59,309 bases of DNA from JASFBA01 sp036172265 (lineage in GTDB: Bacteria; Chloroflexota; Chloroflexia; DTKN01), in NCBI GenBank assembly GCA_036172265.1, contig JASFBA010000034.1, positions 1-59,309 on the forward strand, given 5' to 3'. Within the stretch, counting starts at the first letter, position 1; every line of letters starts with the position of its first letter. Below, piece after piece: positions 1 to 6,927 of this stretch. Made by a program: the position numbers and the translations under genes. The notes under the pieces are model-generated. The model was not told where the DNA came from, ran no database searches, and saw nothing but the letters and a program-made list of their open reading frames with translations.

Positions 1-45
1 GTAGCCCTCATCCTCACCCCGTGGTTGTTTACCGCATTTCAGATA

Positions 46-500
46 CACCGCAGAGGCGCAGAGAGCGCCGAGAAAATCTATAAAAACTCTCTGCGTGCTC
101 GGCGTCTCGGCGGTAATCAAATCATCATTGCACCGCAGAGGCGCAGAGAGCGCCGAGGAAATCTATAAAACTCTCTGCCTGCTCGGCGTCTCGGCGGTAA
201 TCAAATCAATTGCACCGCAGAGGCGCAGAGAACGCCGAGAAAACCTATAAAACTCTCTGCGTGCTCGGCGTCTCTGCGGTAATCAAATCATCATTGCACC
301 GCAGAGGCGCAGAGAGCGCCGAGAAAATCTATAAAACCCTCTGCGTGCTCGGCGTCTCTGCGGTAATCAAACCATCATTGCACCGCAGAGGCGCAGAGGG
401 CGCCGAGAAAACCTATAAAACTCTCTGCGTCCTCTGCGTCTCTGCGGTGAAACTCGTGAGGGGAAAGGGTTCTTTGCGCCCTCTGCGTCTCTGCGGTGAA
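46..500. repeat. Tandem array of ~84-bp imperfect palindromes
   Basis: Five consecutive copies begin at 46, 131, 213, 297 and 381 (periods 85, 82, 84, 84). A partial sixth right arm follows at about 476-499. Each copy opens with CACCGCAGAGGCGCAGAG and closes with a near-complement such as CTCTGCGGT, so each can fold into a hairpin around an AT-rich centre (ATCTATAAAA). The inter-unit link is AATCAAATCATCATTG. The arrangement looks like a non-coding dispersed repeat that has expanded in tandem. No transposase or terminal duplication is visible. Open frames through it simply translate the repeat. Confidence 0.9.
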
Positions 501-514
501 CAAATACTCGTGAG

Positions 515-558
515 GAAAAAAGAGCGCATCTTGGTCGTCACCGGGCCCCACCAAGATG
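515..558 (-). terminator. Intrinsic terminator of the ABC importer operon
   Basis: On the minus strand CATCTTGGT (from 558) pairs with ACCAAGATG (to 527) across a 14-nt loop that contains the stop codon of the ATPase gene. A run of six T follows (complement of 515-520). The 9-bp stem plus U-tract is a plausible rho-independent terminator that overlaps the 3' end of the gene. Confidence 0.6.
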
Positions 559-1329
559 GGGCAGTCTTGTGCAAGAGGATGGGGTAATTCTGCTCCTATC
601 TCCGGACAGGTGGGCCAGGATTTCTCCTTCCCAGGAGGCGATTTCTGCGTTCGAAAGCGGTTGAGGGAATGCAAGTTCCAGGTGTACCCGGGCCGGCCGC
701 GGCGTCAGCAAAACCAGCCGGTCGGCCAGAAGGAGGGCCTCGCGGACGCTGTGGGTGACCAGGAGCACCGTCTGGCCGGAGGTGCGCGTCAGCCGACGCA
801 GTTCCTCCTGCAACTCCCGGCGGGTGAGCGCGTCCACGGCGGCAAAGGGTTCGTCCATCAGGAGAAGGTCCGGTTCCACGGCTAGGGCGCGGGCCAGGGC
901 CACCCGCTGCTGCATCCCGCCGGAGAGTTGGTGAGGGTAGGCCCGGGCGAAATCCTCCAAACCGAGTTTTCGCAGCACCTCCCAGGCACGCCGCCGGCGT
1001 TCTTCCGGAGGAAACCCCACCATCCGCAGCCCGAACTCGATGTTGCCCTGGGCGGTGAGCCAGGGGAAAAGGGCCTGCTCCTGAAAGACGAGGGTGCGTT
1101 CCCGTCCCCAGCCGGCAATCGGCCGGCCGCGAAAGCGCACCTCGCCGGCAGTGGGGCTTTCCAGGCCGGCCACAATAAGGAGAAGGGTCGTCTTGCCGCA
1201 GCCGCTGGGACCCAGGACGGCTACGAACTCCCCCTCCCGCACCACAAGGTCGATCCGGCGAAGCGCCTCGACCATCTCAGTCCCGTTGCAGTAGACCTTG
1301 GAAAGCCCCCGTACTTCCAAGCATTTCAT
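538..1329 (-). CDS. ABC transporter ATP-binding protein, nitrate/sulfonate/taurine type
   Basis: This 263-residue protein is the ATPase subunit of an importer of the SsuB/TauB/NrtD type. It would sit on the cytoplasmic face and drive uptake by ATP hydrolysis. Visible motifs are the Walker A GPSGCGKTT near residue 40, the signature LSGGMQQRVALARAL near 135, the Walker B LLMDEPFAAVDAL, and a switch His in LLVTHSV. The start at MKCLEVRGLSKVY is supported by a GGGGAGAAAGG ribosome site and by family starts. It overlaps the 3' end of the permease gene by 53 bp, so the two are translationally coupled. The substrate cannot be read from the sequence; family members take up sulfonates, nitrate, riboflavin or pyrimidine precursors. 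Confidence 0.93.
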   Translation of the reverse strand: MKCLEVRGLSKVYCNGTEMVEALRRIDLVVREGEFVAVLGPSGCGKTTLLLIVAGLESPTAGEVRFRGRPIAGWGRERTLVFQEQALFPWLTAQGNIEFGLRMVGFPPEERRRRAWEVLRKLGLEDFARAYPHQLSGGMQQRVALARALAVEPDLLLMDEPFAAVDALTRRELQEELRRLTRTSGQTVLLVTHSVREALLLADRLVLLTPRPARVHLELAFPQPLSNAEIASWEGEILAHLSGDRSRITPSSCTRLPHLGGAR

Positions 1330-2089
1330 GGGCCTTTCTCCCCACCTGCCAGCGCAAAAGGTATCGTTCCAGGACTCGCCAGGCCCCGTCCAGGGCCACC
1401 CCCAGCAGGCCGATGGCCACCATCCCGGCCAGGACGGTATCGGTGCGGAAGGTGTTGCGGGCCTCCAGGATCAGGAAGCCGAGGCCCTGGGAGACGGCCA
1501 CCATCTCCGCTGCCACCACGCACATCCAGGCCAACCCCATCCCCAGACGCAGGAGGGTGAGGAGTTCGGGCAGGGCGGCAGGAAGGACAACCTCCAGGAC
1601 GGCCCGGCGGCGGGAGGCCCCCAGCGTCAACGCGGCCTGGAGGAGGCGCCGATCCACCCCTCGCACGGCCGAGATCGTGCCCACTAGGAGAGTAAAGACG
1701 GTACCCACAAAGATGATAAAGACGGCCGGCGCATTCCCGATGCCGAACCAGAGAATGGCCAGGGGAATCCAGGCCGGCGGAGCAAGCGGCCGCAGCGCCT
1801 GCACCAACGGCCGGACCCAGTGCTCGGCGCGCTCGTCCAGCCCCAGGGAAAAGCCCAGCGGCAGAGCAAAGGCAGCAGCCAGGGAATAGCCCAAAAGTAC
1901 CCGTCCCAGGCTGGCCCCCAGGTGCAGCCAGAGCGTCCCGGTGAGGGCAAGCGTGCCCAGACGGCCAGCCACCTGGGAAAAGGGCGGCAGAAGGACGGGG
2001 TCCACCACGCCCAGCCGAGGGAGTGCTTCCCAGAACAGGAGCAGGCCGGCCGGAAGGAGCAGGCCGCAAAAGGAGGCCGGCCGCTTCAT
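1277..2089 (-). CDS. ABC transporter permease, SsuC/TauC type
   Basis: A 270-residue integral membrane protein with about six hydrophobic segments. The EAA-type coupling loop is at TLGASRRRAVLEVVLPAALPE around residue 165-185, where conserved Gly and Pro contact the ATPase. It belongs to the binding-protein-dependent permease family used with NMT1/SsuA-like binding proteins. Its start overlaps the stop of the binding-protein gene by 4 bp (ATGA), and its end overlaps the ATPase gene, so the three genes form one operon. The C-terminal 25 residues, beyond the usual end of the family, are encoded in the overlap with the ATPase gene. Confidence 0.92.
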   Translation of the reverse strand: MKRPASFCGLLLPAGLLLFWEALPRLGVVDPVLLPPFSQVAGRLGTLALTGTLWLHLGASLGRVLLGYSLAAAFALPLGFSLGLDERAEHWVRPLVQALRPLAPPAWIPLAILWFGIGNAPAVFIIFVGTVFTLLVGTISAVRGVDRRLLQAALTLGASRRRAVLEVVLPAALPELLTLLRLGMGLAWMCVVAAEMVAVSQGLGFLILEARNTFRTDTVLAGMVAIGLLGVALDGAWRVLERYLLRWQVGRKAHEMLGSTGAFQGLLQRD

Positions 2090-3036
2090 CGCCGTCCCTC
2101 CAGAACCCGTGTGAGTGGAATTATGTCAACAAACTCCAGGGTGGTCGGGTCATGCTCCAAAAGCCCCTGGCGGAACATGAGGCCGGCCATACGGGCGATC
2201 TCTTCGGCACTGATGGTGTAATCCACGCGCATCTTCTCCGAGGCCAGGGAAGCCTCGACCAGGGCCGGGTCAAAGGCCTCCAGGTACTCCACGATCGTCC
2301 GGGCGGCATAGGCCGGGTCTTCCTGGGCACGTTCGACGGCTTGGACGTGCACGCCCAGGATTTTCTCCACCTCCTGGGGATGTTCCCGCAGGAAATCCTC
2401 CCGTGCCAGAACGACACAACAGGGGTGGTCCGGCCACTGCTCGGTGTAGTAGCCCAAGATGCGGCCCCAGCCCTGGCGCACGGCGTCGGTCATAAACGGT
2501 TCGGTGTTGGAGGTGGCCTCCACTTGCCCTGTCTTCAAGGCGCTTACCATATCGCCCAGCTTCTGGAAATAGACCAGGGTGACGTCACGTTCCGGGTCGA
2601 GGCCGTGGAGTTCCAGGGCCTGGCGCAGGAGCACGTCCAGGATGGAGGCCTTGATCGTGGCGATCGTCTTCCCCCGCAGGTCCTCCCAACGGGCGATGCC
2701 GCCGTCGGCGCGCACAAGCAAACCGTCGCCCCCCCGCCCGGTCATGGCGACGATGCGCAGGCGTGCCCCCTGGTCTATGGCGGCGATGGCGGTGGTGACC
2801 GGGACGGCGCCCATCTGGAAGTCGCCGCGCTGGAGGGCCTCGATGATCTCGGTGTTGCTGGGAACAAGGTGGACTCGGACCTCCAGGCCGGCCTGCCGGT
2901 ACATCCCTTCGCGGTCGGCGATGTAGAAAGGGACGTGGTCGTTGGCCGTGCGGACGCCGATCTGGATGGGGCCGGAGGCCGGCCTGCAGCCGATGAGGAT
3001 CAAGAGGCAAAGGGCAAGTCCGATTTTCCTGACCAT
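2086..3036 (-). CDS. ABC transporter substrate-binding lipoprotein (NMT1/SsuA-like)
   Basis: This 316-residue protein begins with a lipoprotein signal (MVRKIGLALCLLILIGC; predicted acylated Cys17). It continues with a type-2 periplasmic-binding fold of the NMT1/THI5/SsuA family. Recognisable blocks are NDHVPFYIADREGMYRQAGLEV near residue 30 and GDFQMGAVPVTTAIAAIDQG near 70, the usual ligand-pocket region. It would be anchored on the outer face of the membrane and deliver substrate to the permease. An AGGAGGAGACAAAG ribosome site sets the start. The leader carries an intrinsic terminator (3060-3089) between promoter and start codon, suggesting conditional expression. The ligand is unknown; THI5-like members bind pyrimidines, SsuA-like members bind sulfonates. 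Confidence 0.88.
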   Translation of the reverse strand: MVRKIGLALCLLILIGCRPASGPIQIGVRTANDHVPFYIADREGMYRQAGLEVRVHLVPSNTEIIEALQRGDFQMGAVPVTTAIAAIDQGARLRIVAMTGRGGDGLLVRADGGIARWEDLRGKTIATIKASILDVLLRQALELHGLDPERDVTLVYFQKLGDMVSALKTGQVEATSNTEPFMTDAVRQGWGRILGYYTEQWPDHPCCVVLAREDFLREHPQEVEKILGVHVQAVERAQEDPAYAARTIVEYLEAFDPALVEASLASEKMRVDYTISAEEIARMAGLMFRQGLLEHDPTTLEFVDIIPLTRVLEGRR

Positions 3037-3059
3037 CTTTGTCTCCTCCTGATAAAAAC

Positions 3060-3089
3060 GGGCACCCAGCCGAACCCAGCTGGGTGCCC
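3060..3089 (-). terminator. Intrinsic terminator in the leader of the ABC importer operon
   Basis: On the minus strand GGGCACCCAGC pairs with GCTGGGTGCCC (11 bp, 8-nt loop), followed by GTTTTTATC. It lies downstream of the promoter at 3121-3149 and only about 10-15 nt before the ribosome site of the binding-protein gene. It could end readthrough from the upstream ThiF-rhodanese gene, but any transcript for the importer must also pass it. Confidence 0.8.
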
Positions 3090-3120
3090 CGACAACGGGC
3101 TAAGCATACTGGATAAAAAA

Positions 3121-3149
3121 ATTATAGCACAAACCTAATATACCGGCAA
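3121..3149 (-). promoter_or_regulatory. Promoter for the ABC importer operon
   Basis: On the minus strand TTGCCG (3149-3144) and TATAAT (3126-3121) are 17 bp apart, and the -10 is preceded by TGC (extended -10). The -35 box lies inside the 3' end of the ThiF-rhodanese gene. Confidence 0.6.
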
Positions 3150-4289
3150 CCGGGAGTCCACCTCCCGGGCCCAGGCGTTGATGCCGCCCCGCAGATGTTT
3201 GACCTTGCGAAAGCCGGCGCTGAGGAGGATTTCCAAAGCCCGGGCCGAACGCGATCCCCCCTTGCAAAAGACTACGATCTCCTTGGCGCTGTCCAGTTCG
3301 TTCAGATGGGCCGCCAATTGTCCCAGTGGGATCAGTTGCGCCCCTTCGATTCGGGAGATCTCCTGCTCGTGGGGTTCCCGCACGTCGAGCAGGCGCACAG
3401 GTGGGCCGTGTCTCAGCCGCTCGGCAAGTTCGGCCGCTCCGATCTCCCAGGCCTCGTCCACCGTTCCTTCCCAATGTCCCCAGCCGGGTATGCCACAGAA
3501 GGCCTCGTAATCTACGAGTTCGGTGATCTCTGGATTGGGGCTGCAGATTTTGCACCGGGGGTTCTTCTCCAGTGTAACCCACTCAAACGACATCTCCAGC
3601 GCGCTGTAGAGCAACAGCCGGCCGATGAGCGGTTTTCCGATGCCCAGGATCAATTTGAGGGCCTCGGTGGCCTGGATCACTCCGATCAGTCCCGGCAAAA
3701 CACCGAACACCCCGCCCTCGGCGCAGGAAGGCACCAGCCCGGGGGGCGGGGGCTCCGGAAATAGACAGCGGTAGCAGGGCCCCTGCCGAGCGTCGAATAC
3801 GCTCACCTGTCCGTCGAAGCGAAAGACAGACCCGTAGATGTACGGCTTTCCCAGCAGGACGCAGACATCGTTGCCCAGATACCGGGTGGGGAAGTTGTCG
3901 GTGCCGTCTATGACCAGGTCATACCGTTCGACGATCTGCCGGGCGTTGGCCGAGGTGAAGGGCTCATCATACGTTTCGACCACGATCTCGGGGTTGAGGT
4001 CCAGCATCCGCTCCCGGGCCGATTCTACCTTGGGCACGTTCAGGCGGGAAGTGCCGTGAATCACCTGTCTTTGCAGGTTCGAAGAATCCACTACATCGCT
4101 ATCCACCAGGCCGATCCGTCCGACCCCGGCCGCCGCCAGGTATAGGGCCACCGGCGAACCCAATCCTCCCATCCCGATCACCAGCACCGAGGCGGCCTTG
4201 AGGCGCTGTTGTCCCCGTAACCCCACCTCGGGGATCAGGAGGTGGCGTGAATAGCGCAAGATCTCGGAATGAGAGAGTTCGGGAAGCAT
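3135..4289 (-). CDS. ThiF/MoeB-type adenylyltransferase with C-terminal rhodanese domain (MoeZ-like)
   Basis: A 384-residue two-domain enzyme. Residues ~1-250 form an E1-like ATP-dependent adenylyltransferase with the nucleotide motif VIGMGGLGSP near residue 38, the acceptor DGTDNFPTRY near 128, and two Cys pairs (CYRC near 173, CKIC near 247) expected to bind zinc. Residues ~270-384 form a rhodanese with the active-site loop CKGGSRSA. Such fusions adenylate the C-terminal Gly-Gly of small sulfur-carrier proteins (MoaD, ThiS, CysO) and transfer sulfur to them. No sulfur-carrier gene is visible nearby, so the pathway (molybdopterin, thiamine, cysteine or tRNA thiolation) is open. A GAGGTGGGAAC ribosome site supports the start. 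It is the last gene of the 6430-3135 group. Confidence 0.92.
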   Translation of the reverse strand: MLPELSHSEILRYSRHLLIPEVGLRGQQRLKAASVLVIGMGGLGSPVALYLAAAGVGRIGLVDSDVVDSSNLQRQVIHGTSRLNVPKVESARERMLDLNPEIVVETYDEPFTSANARQIVERYDLVIDGTDNFPTRYLGNDVCVLLGKPYIYGSVFRFDGQVSVFDARQGPCYRCLFPEPPPPGLVPSCAEGGVFGVLPGLIGVIQATEALKLILGIGKPLIGRLLLYSALEMSFEWVTLEKNPRCKICSPNPEITELVDYEAFCGIPGWGHWEGTVDEAWEIGAAELAERLRHGPPVRLLDVREPHEQEISRIEGAQLIPLGQLAAHLNELDSAKEIVVFCKGGSRSARALEILLSAGFRKVKHLRGGINAWAREVDSRLPVY

Positions 4290-4336
4290 GTTCCCACCTC
4301 AACACAGCCTCCAAGATGTTGGGTAATGATGAACCC

Positions 4337-5089
4337 TTACAACGCCGTCCATCCCTCTTGCCGAAGCATTTCCCCGATCTTCCTCAGCACATCCTCCAGG
4401 AAATCCCAGCAGCGCGGCTGGATGGATACGGCGATTTCCTCGATCAGGGCGGTGGCCTGCTCCGTATGGATGGCCTCCACGCCATGCTTCAACTGCACCT
4501 GACGCTGGTAGCGTTCGGCCAGGGTCTCCGGTGTTATGGGCTCCAGGGCCAGGAAAGGGAGCATGGCCGGCAGGCTTTCCCCCAGGCCGATCCTTCCCCG
4601 CCCGAAAAAGGCCTCCAGGTGGGGGACGAGTTCCTCCAGGCCGGCCGGGTGTTCCAGGGTCTCGCGTACCCGTCTCCCCAGATCGGGGTCTCGGCAGGCC
4701 AGCAGCCACTCCAGCGCCATCTCCACGAAGTTGTGGGCCTTCCACCAGCCCATTTCTTCGGGCAGACGGCAGATCTCGGCCGCACGGGCGGCATAGGGCC
4801 GGGCCTCCTCGAAGGCGTAGCCGCGCTCAAAGGAGCCGTACTTCTCGTCGCCGTAGTAATCCAACCCCGGCGGGGCAGTGCCGTGGGAAATGACCCCAAT
4901 GGCAAAGGGCCGGCCGGCCGGGTAGCGCTCGCTCAGGAAGGCGTAAAGTACCGCTCCGGAACGGTGGGTGCGTTCCCAAGGCAGGCCGCTGGTCAGGACG
5001 GCATCGGGGAAAAGCGCTCCCAGAAGGTGCAGCGGGCCGGCCGCCGGCACCAGCCGGCCGATGACATAGGCGTGAGTCAGAGGAAACAT
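4337..5089 (-). CDS. Unassigned His-rich helical protein (possible zinc phospholipase C-like fold)
   Basis: I do not firmly recognise this 250-residue protein. The start MFPLTHAYVIGRL at 5089 lies 4 bp after the kinase stop; an in-frame extension to 5275 would lie inside the kinase gene and is rejected. It is mostly helical, with conserved-looking acidic and His motifs: THAY near residue 5, GALFPDAVL, ISHGTAPPGLDYYGDEKYG near 68-86, and AHNFVEMALEWLL near 120. The G-x-x-x-PD and S-H-x-x-x-x-x-LD pattern recalls zinc-dependent phospholipase C or HD-type metal proteins, but the match is weak. Tight linkage to the deoxynucleoside kinase is the best functional clue. Confidence 0.75.
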   Translation of the reverse strand: MFPLTHAYVIGRLVPAAGPLHLLGALFPDAVLTSGLPWERTHRSGAVLYAFLSERYPAGRPFAIGVISHGTAPPGLDYYGDEKYGSFERGYAFEEARPYAARAAEICRLPEEMGWWKAHNFVEMALEWLLACRDPDLGRRVRETLEHPAGLEELVPHLEAFFGRGRIGLGESLPAMLPFLALEPITPETLAERYQRQVQLKHGVEAIHTEQATALIEEIAVSIQPRCWDFLEDVLRKIGEMLRQEGWTAL

Positions 5090-5093
5090 CGCC

Positions 5094-5714
5094 TTAACCT
5101 TCCGGGCAGCAGCGGCGAACTGCGGAAAGCACCCGTTCGACGTCTTCCGGGCGGCGGATGTCGAACGTCTCCGCCTCGATGGTGAGAAAGGTGAGGGAGG
5201 AAGAGGCCCGTTCCACCCAGTCCTCATAGGCTGCGTGCAACCCGCGCAGATACTCCAGGGTGATGCCGCGTTCAAAGTCCCGTCCCCGGGCTCGGATACG
5301 CTCCAGCAAAAACTCGGGCGAGGCCCGCAAGTAGATGACGAGCTTCGGCGTCGGGAGGAAGGGGATCATCGTCTCGAAGAGGCGGCGATAGTTGGCGAAA
5401 TCGCGGTCGTCGAGATAGCCCTGCCGGTTCAGTGTCCGGGCAAAGATCTCCAGGTCCTCGTAAATGGTGCGGTCTTGGATACAGGAGACATCCGAGGCCA
5501 GCATCTCTTGGAACATGCGGAAACGATGGGTGAAAAAGTAGATCTGGAGGTGGAAACTCCAGCGCCGCATATCGGCGTAGAAATCGGGCAGGTAAGGGTT
5601 ATCAATGACCTGCTCGTAAAAGGTTTTCCAGCCCAGATGCTCTCCCAAAAGTTGGGTCAAGGTGGTTTTGCCCACCCCGATGTTTCCGGCAACGCTGACC
5701 AGATACCTGGGCAT
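5094..5714 (-). CDS. Deoxynucleoside kinase (dNK/dGK/dCK family)
   Basis: A 206-residue nucleoside salvage kinase that phosphorylates deoxynucleosides to 5'-monophosphates. The P-loop is GNIGVGKTT at residues ~10-18. The family-typical DRTIYEDLEIFA near residue 82 carries the substrate-binding Arg and Glu. The lid region has RIRARGRDFERG near 140. The length matches bacterial dAdo/dGuo kinases of about 200-215 residues. The start codon (MPRYLVSVAGNIG) lies 2 bp after the end of the upstream nitroreductase gene, and the next gene starts 4 bp downstream, so the three are co-transcribed. Specificity for purine or pyrimidine cannot be read from these motifs alone. Confidence 0.93.
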   Translation of the reverse strand: MPRYLVSVAGNIGVGKTTLTQLLGEHLGWKTFYEQVIDNPYLPDFYADMRRWSFHLQIYFFTHRFRMFQEMLASDVSCIQDRTIYEDLEIFARTLNRQGYLDDRDFANYRRLFETMIPFLPTPKLVIYLRASPEFLLERIRARGRDFERGITLEYLRGLHAAYEDWVERASSSLTFLTIEAETFDIRRPEDVERVLSAVRRCCPEG

Positions 5715-5716
5715 CG

Positions 5717-6430
5717 TTACCCCCTTTTGCCGACGGTGGCCATATAGACGGCCGGCTCTTTTTCTTCATCCACATCCAGTACGGCGTTCACCTCATCGTC
5801 GAAAAAGGCGCCGATGGCGCAGCAGCCCAGGCCCAGGGCGGTGCAGGCCAGGTAGAGGTTCTGGGCCACATGGCCGGCGTCCATATAGATATAGCGGTAG
5901 GCCCGTTCTCCGTACTTGCGCACCGAGCGGGCCACGACGGCGGTCCAGATCACCACCAATGCTGCCCGCTGGCACACCGTCTGCCCCAGGGCGGCCCGGG
6001 TCAGGCTCATGCCGATAAACGGGTCCTCCCGCAAGAAGGCCAGACGGTGGTAGCGCACCTCATAGTGATAGAGGCCGGTCGTCAACCCCTCCACCCGGTT
6101 CACCCCCAGGTAGGTCTCGATGGGGTAGAGGGCCCCGGCCGAGGGGGCAGTGCGGAACTGCCACTCTCCCCGTTCCCTGGAGATGCCCTGGCTGGCCCAG
6201 AGAATCTGGGAAAGTTCCTCCAGGGAAAGCGCCTCCGCGTTATAGTCCCGGATCGAGGCCCGTTCCTGGAGGACTCCCCAAAGCCCCGGGCCGGCCTCAC
6301 GACGAGGTGGAGGCAGATCGATCCGAGCCAGCGGATTGGGGTAAATCTTGTAGATACCGATGTGCCGCGGTTCGGTCGACCGACCGGATAACCCGGCTTC
6401 CCAAGGTTCTCGCCTTTTCTCCGAAGCCAT
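5717..6430 (-). CDS. SagB/ThcOx-family FMN nitroreductase-like oxidoreductase
   Basis: A 237-residue flavoprotein of the nitroreductase superfamily, SagB/ThcOx branch. Residues ~30-230 show the branch motifs RASIRDYNAEALSLEELSQILWA and TAPSAGALYPIETYL, with GLYHYEVRYHRL later and the C-terminal VAQNLYLACTALGLGCCAIGAF. In peptide-modification clusters SagB oxidises azolines to azoles, but many stand-alone members have no known substrate. No YcaO cyclase or precursor peptide is present here, so a RiPP role is not supported. ATG at 6430 has an ideal AGGAGGAAACG ribosome site, and an in-frame upstream ATG at 6493 lacks one. Promoter at 6465-6493. Confidence 0.85.
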   Translation of the reverse strand: MASEKRREPWEAGLSGRSTEPRHIGIYKIYPNPLARIDLPPPRREAGPGLWGVLQERASIRDYNAEALSLEELSQILWASQGISRERGEWQFRTAPSAGALYPIETYLGVNRVEGLTTGLYHYEVRYHRLAFLREDPFIGMSLTRAALGQTVCQRAALVVIWTAVVARSVRKYGERAYRYIYMDAGHVAQNLYLACTALGLGCCAIGAFFDDEVNAVLDVDEEKEPAVYMATVGKRG

Positions 6431-6464
6431 CGTTTCCTCCTGTCGCAATTTCTTACCTGCAGCC

Positions 6465-6493
6465 ATTGTAGTACATTTGCCCTCGAGATGCAA
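6465..6493 (-). promoter_or_regulatory. Promoter of the nitroreductase-kinase-ThiF group
   Basis: On the minus strand TTGCAT (6493-6488) and TACAAT (6470-6465) are separated by 17 bp, about 35 bp upstream of the ATG at 6430. Confidence 0.7.
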
Positions 6494-6591
6494 GGGTTTT
6501 TACCGGCGCTTGATCGAATGTCGGTCAGGCACCCATTCGCTCGACATCGGCCGCTGGATAGGAGAGGGCAGGGAAAAAACGATCAACGCAT

Positions 6592-6620
6592 TTGACCGCC
6601 GGCCGGCCCTGTGCTACAAT
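6592..6620 (+). promoter_or_regulatory. Promoter of the thiolase-DUF35 operon, with ~300-nt leader
   Basis: TTGACC (6592-6597) and TACAAT (6615-6620) are 17 bp apart. Predicted transcription starts near 6627, leaving about 300 nt before the thiolase start at 6924. That leader (6627-6923) contains three Shine-Dalgarno-like sites (6774, 6820 and 6911 regions) and a GC-rich segment able to form hairpins (6690-6735). Apart from one short leader frame I see nothing coding in it. Between 6494 and 6591 I see no feature. Confidence 0.7.
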
Positions 6621-6831
6621 GCAGGCCGTGCCTAGACCTGTGGAAGTATAGGACCGTGGAAAAATGGGAACGAGGCGGTACCGGCCCCCATTCTCCTCCG
6701 GTCGGGCTCCACACCCGGCCGGTTCTGTTGGCCCATCCTCCCTCTGCCGAAAACCCCTCGCCCTGATCGTCGAAAGGAGGTGAATCCAGCCCGATTCCCG
6801 GTCTATCGAGTATATGACAAGGAGGTGCATA

Positions 6832-6927
6832 TTGCGCAAGGATGCGACGCCTTTCCACAGGCCGGAGTGCCCCGACCTTCCTCAGGACAGGAGTGTCTCG
6901 CCGCAATCCCAAGGAGGTATATCGTGA
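6832..6927 (+). CDS. Possible 31-codon leader ORF, translationally coupled to the thiolase gene
   Basis: A TTG at 6832 follows the strong ribosome site AAGGAGG (about 6820-6826). Its frame runs 31 codons to a TGA that overlaps the GTG start of the thiolase gene (GTGA, 6924-6927). The downstream gene's own AAGGAGG lies inside this frame, so translation of the leader would affect access to it. The predicted peptide is Pro/Ser/Asp-rich with no homology I recognise. The geometry is suggestive, but composition and conservation are untested and it may be chance. Confidence 0.35.
   Translation: MRKDATPFHRPECPDLPQDRSVSPQSQGGIS

Noticed and set aside
46..500. CRISPR array
   Set aside because: The units are contiguous imperfect palindromes of ~84 bp without unique spacers, and no cas genes are present.
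210..674. Open frames in the 5' repeat array, on both strands (210-587 plus and 375-674 minus)
   Set aside because: The predicted peptides are repeats of HRRGAE-x-AEK-type text, a direct translation of the palindromic units; there is no ribosome site and the period is not a strict multiple of three.
5717..6430. Azole-forming RiPP cluster based on the SagB-like gene
   Set aside because: No YcaO/SagC/SagD-type cyclase or precursor peptide is adjacent; neighbours are a deoxynucleoside kinase and a ThiF-rhodanese.
6688..6705. T-box-like motif GAACGAGGCGGTACCGG in the thiolase leader
   Set aside because: It resembles the T-box core but has CGG in place of the required UGG that pairs with the tRNA end, only ~60 nt separate it from the predicted transcript start (no room for stem I), and the downstream genes are not amino-acid related.
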